A stretch of DNA of 64,000 nt from Pseudo-nitzschia pungens (taxonomy: Eukaryota > Bacillariophyta > Bacillariophyceae > Bacillariales > Bacillariaceae), in the NCBI GenBank assembly GCA_037355855.1, contig CM074762.1, positions 5,084,001 through 5,148,000 of the forward strand, in the 5' to 3' direction. Each line of letters begins with the position of its first letter. The stretch's first letter is position 1. Both the position numbers and the translations under genes were made by a program. Positions 54,926 to 64,000 of this stretch are shown piece after piece. A model generated the notes under the pieces. It was not told the origin of the DNA. It did not search any database and saw only the letters and a program-made list of their open reading frames with translations.

Positions 54926-56040
54926 ATGAATCCTGAATAGTAAGTATCCACAACATACGAGGGATATTGGTCAAGACGAAGCTACCGGAACGACATCCAC
55001 AATGACGCCAACGAAGCGGACACGAGAAAAGAACAACACGACACAAAACGGTCACTCGTGTGGCAAAGGGTTCCCATGCGCGATTCACGCCGAAAAGGCA
55101 CGAACGAAAACTTTCAGAAGACGAATAGAGGTATCACGAATCTACTGATTCCTTCAATCCGTCGAATGGAAAGACCTTGATGAATTGCACGCAACCGATA
55201 CCGATACCACAACAGATACACGAAACTGATTGTATCTGAGGTTTATGACCTTGTGGTGTGGAAGGAGAGAATCAAACAGTCTCGGATTTGCGTTCCGCGC
55301 ATTTAGGTCATTTCGGAAGCATCCATGGACATCGTCCGCATTTTGGCTCGCTCTTCCCTCTTTGCGGCTGCCGATCAAACTCACTCCTTTTACTAACGCT
55401 AATTCTTGTTGCATGTTTTGTCTTTGTGTCGGAATTTTTAATCCACAACAGCGACTACTTGTTCAAGCTCCTTCTTATTGGAGACTCCGGTGTCGGTAAG
55501 TCTTGTTTGCTTCTCCGATTTGCAGACGACTCTTACAGTGAATCCTATATTTCCACCATTGGGGTTGATTTCAAAATTCGAACCATCGAATTGGATGGTA
55601 AGACGATCAAGCTCCAGATCTGGGATACCGCCGGACAAGAACGCTTCCGCACTATTACGTCTTCCTACTATAGAGGTGCCCACGGAATTATCGTCGTCTA
55701 CGACGTTACCGACCAAGAGTCGTTCAACAATGTAAAGCAGTGGTTGCACGAGATTGACAGATACGCCGCGGAGAACGTGAATAAGCTCCTCGTGGGTAAT
55801 AAGTCCGATTTGACGGGCAAGCGTGTCGTGTCAACGGAGCAGGGCAAGGAATTTGCCGATTCGCTCGGGATTGAATTCCTCGAGACTTCCGCCAAGACTT
55901 CGACCAACGTCGAGCAAGCCTTTTTGACCATGGCCAGCCAGATCAAGGCACGAATGAAGACCCAACCAACAGCCGCCGCGGGAGGAAAATCTCTTCCCCT
56001 CACGGGAGAGAAGATCAAGAGCAACTCGGGATGCTGCTAA
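54926..56040 (+). CDS. RAB1: Rab1/Ypt1-type small GTPase (two exons)
   Basis: Exon 1 is only 14 nt (54926-54939, encoding MNPE plus two bases of Tyr) before a GTAAGT donor. Exon 2 is 55452-56040 after CACAACAG. The join restores the canonical Rab1 start [16 protein letters not shown]. The product is 200 residues. GTPase motifs are complete: GDSGVGKS, effector-loop [37 protein letters not shown], and ETSAK. The C-terminal CC is for geranylgeranylation. Rab1 directs ER-to-Golgi vesicle traffic. The 512-bp intron is long compared with others in the window. Codons are strongly biased to GC at third positions, consistent with high expression. Confidence 0.95.
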
Positions 56041-59000
56041 ACGAACTTTTTTGCAAAAACACAATCCAACGAACCAACCAAGCGTCGGTACATTCTATTT
56101 TGAACGAAGTAAAGTATACTATTTTATTACCAGAGAGAACCAAACATAACAAAGAATCTCTCGTCCTTTCGTTTTTCTGTTGGTTGGGTGGTCGGTCTGG
56201 GATCATGGTGATGATAGAAAAAGAAGAAAAAAGAAGCAAGGTGTTCTATTTGGAGACTGAATTTATACATATGAAAAGTTAGTAAATGTTGTACTGTAGA
56301 TAACGGTGGCAGCCAATCGGCGTGGATATCGAAGTGGATATCAATGGTGATGTCAACGGCAACAGGGACAAGGATCCTGTTGTTGTGACGAATTGTTTGA
56401 ACAAAAGAAAAAAATATCAATGATAAAAATAAACCGCAAATACAAAAAAATTGAACAACCGCTAGTCCTATATTGCTCAAATTCTTGTTTCTCGCTACTG
56501 CTGCAACACTGTAAACCTTACTCTAGGTTTTCGTTCACGACAATTCTATCTTATTCACGATTTACCGCACGGGGCATGCTGCGACATCCAACCAATGCGT
56601 ACGAGTAACTCAACTCACTTGTACTCGTACCACGACCAAATCGGTCCCGGGGTCATAACAAGTCGTCGTGCCGTTCATCACCAAGATCGGAACAAGTCAT
56701 TACGGCATGCTTTTCGTCACCAAAACCCTTCGAAACCTTTCGACTCGCGGAGACCATTAGCTGTTCTCGTGTTGATGGACTCTCGGAACAAGTCTTGCCG
56801 GTTCGATGTCTCCGGCAGAACCCCGGGTTCCGATCGCAGCCGGCGGTCGGTGGTCTCGGCGGTTGCGAAGGTCGCAACAAGGAACCGTGCACTCGTAACG
56901 GGCGGGAGCGGCTCATCCTCGAGAGTCTGCCAACGACCCGGATCGGTTCTCCCTGCTTGGATCCAACGCGATTGGAAGTTGCAATCGCGACCCGTAGCTA
57001 TCGCGTTTTTCCATCGGTGTGCGTGTATGCGTGTGTGCGTGTGTGCGATCGCTGTCGACGAGTGTGTCGATCGATCGTACCACTTTCCCGGGCCGGAATG
57101 TTTGGGTGCAGTGGTTCCGCTTGTCGGTTGCCTCGTGTTGCGCTGCATTGCATTTCGTTTCATTTCGTTGCATTTCATTTCATTTCGTTGCATTTCGTTT
57201 CGTTTCGTTTCGTTTCATTGCATGACGTGTAGAAGTTACTGCGTTTGGCTCGCTCCGCTCGACACCAGGGTGCTCCGGCTGCGACACAATTTCGGACCGG
57301 AGTTTGCTGCCCGATCTCGCGGTCCACTTTGGTGTCGGCGCCCATCAGAGGCGGTCACCACGAGTTGATCGAGGGGACGCGCTGTCGTACGGTAGAACCC
57401 GTCGGTTCGGGGCGCCCGAATCCTTGTTTTTTACTAATGGTTTCCCCCGTCACCGACATGGATGGATATTAGCTAGTAAGTCTGCTTCTTTTCGGTGCGG
57501 CGATCGCATGCTGCTGCTGCTATCTCGCACTCTTGGGATGAACGCACCGCTACACGTACGCACGACCTCGTCCACCAACCCCGCCGTTTCCGAGTTCCGA
57601 AGCCACAGCGAGAAAGGAACGCACGTGCCGTAGAACAAATACAAGTAATTACGGAACAATTCGTTTTGGGATGGATGAGATTTTGTTGTTTTGGGATCGC
57701 GGATGACAAGTTTTTCTTCTCGGGTTCCGAGTTCGAACTTCTTTTTCGCACGTTTGAGCAGAACGGAACATTCCAATCTCAATCGTGCATACGTACGGTA
57801 CCGTAAATCTTACCGTAACCTTGCGTAAAAAAATCGAAATCCGAAACAGTTGTTGTTGGTCCTGCTTCACAACGAAACGGAGAAGTTTTGCACCATCTTT
57901 GTTTCGTCGGTTCCTGGAGAGCCCCACAATCCGATCCGATCCGATCCAATTCTCAATCCGGTCCGTTCCGTTCTGATCCTCCTTCGCACCTTTGATCCAT
58001 CCATCCATCCTATCGTAGACACGCACAGACAGAATATACATTATTATCATTCCCATTTCACCCGAGACTTTGCCATACTTACGGTATCTGTTTCCCGCAT
58101 CGACGAAGAAAAGAAAGATAGCAGCGGTGGTTCCTTCCTTCCTTCCTTCGTTCCTTCCCTTCTGGCATGGAGGAATGACCCTTTCGATTCATTCATGGAT
58201 TCCCATCATCGCATCGCAACGGCGAAGATCGGTTTTTGATCTCCGCCTGCATCGCTCCGGGTGGGGTTGGTGGTACGCACGCATTTCACAAAGAATTCGG
58301 AACGCAACGCAACGCAACGCAACCCGGACGATGTCGGTGGCGGTGGCGGTGGCGATAGCGATGGAACGAGATTCGAGGCATCGATTGTCGCGATCCAAAG
58401 ACCTCGAAACGCAACGAGATTCCGTGGCCCGCGTCTCGCAACCAAACGTGTCGCGTCGTGTCGTGTCGCTTCGAGACATCGCCGGGAACTCGGGGGCGTT
58501 GTCTGCACCGACTTGTTCGGAGAGATACCGTGCTGTATCGGCACGCATCGGACGGGACGCACGGCAGACGAGATGCTGCCGCCGGAACAGGAACCACGGT
58601 TCGTTTGGTGGATGCCATTCCGTTCCGTTCCGTTCCGAGCATCGCACATGGGAAGAACCGGCACGGAAGGAGATTCGGTGTCTCTTTTCGCTTTTTCGGA
58701 GTGAAACAAACAAGGAACGAGGCTTCGTTTGGACCGTTCCAAGACGAACGCACCGTCGCTCTGGATTCTAGAACTTGATTGAGATACTACTGGAAAAGGC
58801 TGGCGAGCATCATCGAACCTTACCGATGGGATTTTTCGAACAAACACACGGAGGTCGATGGTATAAACGAACGAACGAATGAACGAACGAACGAATGAAT
58901 CGATCCATCGTCCCCACTTATGGGCGCGACTCGCAACGCTCCGATCGGAATCCATCCTTGGTCGGCCCGCTGTATTTCATCGCGCATCGCGCCGATGGGA

Positions 59001-61937
59001 CGGAGGACGAGCGCGCCAAACCTCGTCCGGATCGTTTCTCGATCGGTTCGGGCAACCCACCGTGTTTCTCGAGGTCGTGATATCACGCCGCCCGATCGAT
59101 GGCGATCGACGTTTCTCGGGCACGCGATTCGACTTCGGGTTCGCGCCCGGGTTTGACAAAACACGTCAATCAACCGACCGGCATTGCGCTTCCCAGCTGT
59201 CGAAGGGGCGAATTCTTTGTCAGGGAACAAACAGCACTAATGAACAAACGAACGAACGAACGAATTGAATGGCATGTTCGAGACGCGACGGAGAACCCAG
59301 TCAAACACACCAAATCTGCACAGCATATTCAACGCGATGTACCGGTACGCACTCGTGCATGCACATCGTTCGGACACCTACAACAACAACTCCGATTTGA
59401 AACCCGCGGTTCCCGCTCATCGATCGGGGCAGAATGCCCGGTGACGCGCAATGCATGCGTCTATACTGTTGCGTGCACAGTAATTGCTCCCGTTGGACTT
59501 TTCTTTCGGTATCATGGTCACGGCAATACCGCGCGGCATTGTTGTCGTCGAGACATGGATCATTGTTTTGCGCCGAGGATTGGTCGCGAAAAACTCATTT
59601 CTCGGAACCCTTCGCAGAAAACCATAGAATTTGATTCATCACTATAACATACGAAGTACCATCATGCAATCACAAACATTTTTGCGAAAAGAGCGGGTCA
59701 AACTCAGGCTGCGATACAACTAGTACGGTAGCTGTTTTTGAGAAACGACGATTGTCTCGTACGGTAGATTGAGGTGCAAGTCGATTAACCTTACCAACAC
59801 CGTACGAACGGCACCCTCTCGTTCCAAAGAACACACGGTATCACATTATTTATTGATGGCCCCACGCCAAGGAACAAAGAGAGATAATGCTTATTGTTCT
59901 TGTCGTCGTCGTCGTTCTTGTTGTTGTTGACCTTGGTGTCGTTGAACACAATTGATTGAGCTTTCATTGTGACAACACTTGCTTTCTGCGAGCGATCTCG
60001 CGATGGACGAGACCAAAGAAATTGCCGCATGGTTGGTGTCAGAATACGCACTCGGAACAAAAAAATTCAGGAATTGGCCGACCCAAGTTCCGCGATTTCG
60101 TGCAACTATTTGCGGTGCGGTGCCTAAAAACGGATAGTTTCCTGGATTGGCTCATTCGTTCTCTCGGATGATTCAACGAGATGAAATCAACACTAATTGG
60201 AATAATAAGGGTATTTGCCTACCCGTGCCCAACAGATTTTACCTGTAGGAGACAGACACGACGCGACACAAACAGTGCATGACAGTTGCCGACAACCTAC
60301 GGTACATGTAGGTTACACGGTACAAAGTGAATTACCGCATAATATTATCGTCTCGGCGTTAAAAACGAGTGACAAGTTTTTTCCCGTTGTGATTGCTTCA
60401 CTTTCAGTTTCTCTCGATTACAACGGCACTGTCAACTTGTGGTGTCAATCCCGACCAATCAGAATGCACAGAATACCTGACGTTTTCCACGTCCCCAGTG
60501 TACCCCCTAGCAAAGCACCAACCGAAATTGTTCCATGCGAGGATCGCCGGTTATTGTTTCTTCACAACGCAATTTTGACGCGTCATGATAAAGGGTGTGA
60601 TCGCGCAGATGACGGTGGATGAGTGGGAGCGAGTTTGGATTGTTATTGGAAAAAACACTACTGTAGCTTTACTTAGTTACTTCGACGCGACGAGGTGACA
60701 CCCAAAACGTTGGTTTTGCCGTCGCAAAGACACATCCAAAAAAGACATCAACCACAATCCGAACGGAAAAGCAACCGTAGAGTAGTACGAAGTAGTGTGC
60801 AGCACCGTACCGTACATTAATTAAGTTACCGTAACATCACGGGAAGAATCCAATTCCCTTTGTTCCAATTTGAGCGGTCTCTCTCTCATACCGTACACAA
60901 AACAACACGGTTGTTCGCAATCCCCGACAGCACCCCAGACAACGCAACAGGACACGATACCCACGACGATACACAGTGTTCCCAAGCAACTCCGTCCACA
61001 GCCAAACGGGTAGGTACTAGACAACACAATAATCCAATCGAACGAAGAAAGGCGGAACGAAACTGTCGCCAATCGGCGGAGGGTGTGTGGGGGGTTGTCT
61101 TCAATGTGGACGATCCTTTGGGATTTTCTCTGTGCGCGCGGCACGTAGATTTAGTATGGAACGCTTCGTAAACGGAAGATTTCCTGCGCGCAGGGGAGGA
61201 AACCAAAAATCAACTTCCTTCCCACCCCCTCTCCGGCGAGAGCCCGATGGATTGATTCCAGAGACAACAAAACCCTAGCGATCTTCGCACATCGATGATG
61301 GCAATCAGAGAATCAAACAAAAGGGATCCCTGCTGTTGCCGCATCGATCTTTGTGAGGATCGGCACGGAGCGCCCTCATCCGCATCGACGGGGTGGTTTC
61401 CTTCCTCGTCCTCTTCTTCCTCCCTTCCGGGTCGAGACAAGAGAGATGGGATTAAATTTTCGTGCGCAGGAGGGCCTCACATTTGTATACTGGATTTTCA
61501 TTGGTTCATAATGACGTCAAATACTGGATTTGATGTCATCGTTCTTCCGCTAGGAGAACAAACAGAACAACAAAACATCAATTTTCGTACGAATTATTTC
61601 CTTCCTCACATGTTCCTCTCTTGCATTCCTCCGTTCTTCTGTCGCGCAGAAATACCGTACTAATCTCAAAAGCACGCGAGAATAGTTCCCAGCCCAAGGT
61701 TAATTTTACCAGGTTGAAGCAAGCTGCTGCCCAACCTACTCGTGTCAGTCGATCAATCCATCAACATAACGGTACTGTAAGGTTACGGTAAACCTTAATT
61801 ACCAAATAGGATCCTTTCTTTGTTGCCCAAGAGCAGGAGGAAGAAGCAGCCTTTGATATCAATAGGCCTATCGATACTACCACCGCTCCTCTCGCTTTCG
61901 CTCTCGTTGTTCGTCCCCCACCGCAGGGCAAGACCTA
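56041..61937. other. Long intergenic region upstream of the aureochrome, no gene recognised
   Basis: About 56600-59640 is CpG-rich, with long but overlapping frames on both strands and no recognisable domain; I do not accept any as a gene. Microsatellites: (TTTCG/TTGCA)n at 57145-57226, (AACGC)n at 58303-58323, TTCC at 58132-58165, (GAAC)n at 58866-58900 and 59243-59263. From about 59650 to 61900 the sequence is mixed, with CCGTAC-type palindromes. A 5' UTR of the aureochrome must lie at the right end. Confidence 0.5.
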
Positions 61938-63598
61938 ATGTTAGCTCCCCTGCCCATCATGGCCCAACCAGTAACGATCCCCGTGTTTGGATCGACCAGC
62001 AACCAGCAGCCCGGAACCGGAGAATGGTATATGGACGATGGGGAACAGGACATGGACTTCGACCTCCTGGCAGAGTACCTCCTGGAAGAAAACCCCGGGA
62101 GCACGCAGACGAATGGTATGAACTTTGATTTTGGGTGAGTACTCGTAGTATCTTGTGTTGATTGAGTGTTGGTTTGTGTTGAAATCAAACGGAAGCTGGC
62201 TAGATATCTTTTCGTGCACTCACATGAATCTTTCCGTGTCTCTCCGCTGTCGTTGTTTGACTGCCAACTCCATTGTGCCGTGATCGCCTGTTTCCCCGAC
62301 TCCAAAGCGACTTTGTCGTGTCCCCCGAACAGAGCGTGGACGGTGCGGGAGACAACGGAGGCGCGGCTCAGGCCCGTGACATTATCACGCAGCATGCCGC
62401 CTCGATCGCCGCCGCGGCAACCTCCGCCCCTGCGACAACCAATGCTATCTCCGAACCCCTCAAGACTCAGGTCGTCCAATACGCTCCGGTTCCGGCGCCT
62501 CCCCCATTGATGGTTCCCCCACAGATCGCCGCCCAGGGCATGGCCCATCCGGCCCCCATTCCCCAGTACGTCCCGCAGGCAGCACCGGCGGTGAGGGTAC
62601 AAACGCAACGCCAACAGCAACAAACCCACCAATCACCGGCCCCGGTGGCGGCACCCAAGAAAACCACCACCGCTCCGGACGCCAAGCGCCGCCGGACCAA
62701 TCCCCCGGAGGTCGCCCCCCAGGGACTCATCAACACGTCGTACATGACCAACGGCACCGCCAACATGTCCCCGGCGGTGGTTGCCGCCGCCGCCGCTGCC
62801 GCCGCCATGCAGGGCCGGGGCCGCAAGAAAACCCAGGCCCAGATCGACCGGAGGCGGGAGCGAAACCGCATCTTGGCGCGGAGGACGCGGCTCCGGAAAA
62901 AGTTTTTCTTCGAGTCGCTGCAAAAGGAGGTCATCGAACTCCAGCGGGAAAACGCCGCGCTCCGCGACATTGTCCGCACCGAGGTGGAATCGGAGGAGGG
63001 CCGCGCACTGCTGGAGCAGTGCAACGCTGCCCGGAATCTGCCGCGGGAGGTCCTGGAGGCCTGCGGAGAAAACCCGGACCTGGACCAGGAGGACTTTAAT
63101 CTGGTGACGAGCATCCAGCAGTCGCAGCACTCGTTTGTCATTACCGATCCGAGCCTCCAGGACAATCCGATTGTCTTTGCGTCGGACGACTTTTTGACGC
63201 TGACGGGATACTCCCGGGAGGACGTTCTCGGGCGGAACTGCCGGTTCTTGCAGGGACCCGAGACCTCGAAGGAAAAACTCGACATTATCCGCAAGGGGGT
63301 GGCGACCGGCGAGGACATTTCGGTGACCTTTGTCAACTACACGTCGGACGGGACTCCCTTTTGGAACAAGCTGTTTATCGCAGCCCTCCGCGACGCCCAG
63401 AACAATATCGTCAACTTTATTGGCGTCATTGTGCGGGTGGCCTCCCCCGAGCCGGGGGATCCCGAGTTTGGAAAACAGATTGGCGTTGCTCCAGAAACCG
63501 AAGACTCGCCGGAGGATGATGTCGATGGGACCGTCCGGGCCATCGAGGGCGCCGTCGATGCCACGGTGGTCGCGGCTCCGACCGTTCTGACCGCGTAG
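61938..63598 (+). CDS. AUREO: Aureochrome: bZIP transcription factor with LOV blue-light sensor (two exons)
   Basis: Exon 1 is 61938-62134 (MLAPLPIMAQPV..., donor GTGAGT). Exon 2 is 62308-63598 after CCAAAG. The 173-bp intron joins phase 2, giving 495 residues. The N-terminal region is Gln/Pro/Ala-rich. The basic region and zipper lie at about 240-300 (RRRERNRILARRTRLRKKFF then heptad leucines). The LOV domain is at about 335-440 with GRNCRFLQG; Cys near 377 is the flavin-adduct residue, so the sensor looks photoactive. Unlike most LOV-effector proteins, the effector precedes the sensor, as in all aureochromes. It should bind DNA as a dimer and change activity in blue light. The intact Cys and LOV core favour the AUREO1 group, but I cannot fix the subtype (1a/1b/1c). 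Alternative start: Met8. Confidence 0.96.
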
Positions 63599-64000
63599 GG
63601 AGGGACGCAATTCCAGCGAGCGACCGAGCGAGCAAGAACGACTGCCAATCTCGTTGGGATTCCCGGGAACCAACGCCGAGAGCGAAGTGGGAGACGCCAG
63701 CCATGTACAACCAACCAACCACCGCGGGGTCTGCGGTTTGCGTTGTCCGCAACGAACAAACCGAGAAGAACAAATACTACAACTACTATTATTACTATCC
63801 TAACTACTACATACAAACATCTGCCTTGGACGAAACGAGCGCGGTATTCCGGTGCGCAATCCTACCAACCAACCAAGCAATCAGTATACAACTCAGACAG
63901 ACCGACCGGCCGAGTCACAGAGTTCAAGCAGTACCTTTACCAATACCAGTACCGCACCGTACGATACAATCATTCAGTGCGTGCCCTATTCTTTTGACAT
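63599..64000. other. 3' flank of the aureochrome gene
   Basis: Presumed 3' UTR, then intergenic sequence with CCAACCAACC and TACCAATACC repeats. No gene is seen before the window ends. Confidence 0.5.

Noticed and set aside
56595..57368. 257-codon plus-strand frame between Rab1 and aureochrome
   Set aside because: Overlapped by open frames on both strands, contains a microsatellite, and shows no recognisable domain or plausible composition.
62633..63718. Minus-strand frame of 361 codons opposite the aureochrome
   Set aside because: Shadow frame; the plus strand encodes an unmistakable bZIP-LOV protein.

Overview
This looks like nuclear DNA from a diatom (a stramenopile), most likely a raphid pennate of the Pseudo-nitzschia/Fragilariopsis type. 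The strongest marker is an aureochrome (bZIP DNA-binding region followed by a LOV photoreceptor domain) at 61938-63598, a protein class known only from photosynthetic stramenopiles. Supporting signs are two calcium-dependent protein kinases, short GT-AG introns, a member of an ankyrin-like family that is strongly expanded in pennate diatoms, and young LTR retrotransposons. The species assignment is inference.

Layout. 1-1586: 5' part of a calcium-dependent protein kinase (minus strand, runs off the window). 5478-6312: a repeat-containing hypothetical gene with a frame break. 6708-9550: a C-terminal-motor kinesin-14 (minus). 10627-12579: a 650-residue protein with an internally duplicated domain that I cannot name (plus). 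14208-14993: a small, probably mitochondrial protein (plus). 15890-19849: a second, paralogous CDPK with a long C-terminal tail (minus, three exons). 29045-30418: an ankyrin-like protein (minus). 53402-54191: mitochondrial complex I subunit NDUFS4 (minus). 54926-56040: Rab1-type GTPase with a 14-nt first coding exon (plus). 61938-63598: aureochrome (plus). These are ordinary eukaryotic genes; I see no pathway linking them beyond the CDPK pair.

The most unusual part is 35.5-52.7 kb. A 10.2-kb Ty3/gypsy interval (36063-46229; 182-bp LTRs differing by 1 base; 5-bp target duplication CATAC) is split by a 5.9-kb terminal-inverted-repeat element (copy A, 37966-43865). A second, 5.8-kb copy of the same family (copy B, 46908-52690) lies next to it in the opposite orientation. 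Both carry related TIRs, apparent 2-bp target duplications, and the same ordered series of multi-kilobase tandem arrays (a G-tract minisatellite of about 35 bp, a 181-bp satellite, other units). No complete transposase is visible. These look like non-autonomous, satellite-loaded DNA transposons, and I regard them as the best candidate for something undescribed.

Other repeats: a small LTR element with gag but no recognisable pol (24544-27854, TSD CTGAG), at least two MITE families, a foldback element with a hairpin array (46246-46706), and a 150-bp satellite (33130-33930). Several long stretches (about 3.53-5.11, 23.29-24.48 and 34.7-35.5 kb) have almost no CpG, in contrast with genes and young elements. 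A decayed copy of the gypsy LTR in one of them shows CpG to TpG/CpA changes, as expected from cytosine methylation followed by deamination. Remaining intergenic DNA is saturated with short palindromic words such as GGTAACC, CCGTACGG and TACGAAGTA, and with pentanucleotide microsatellites.
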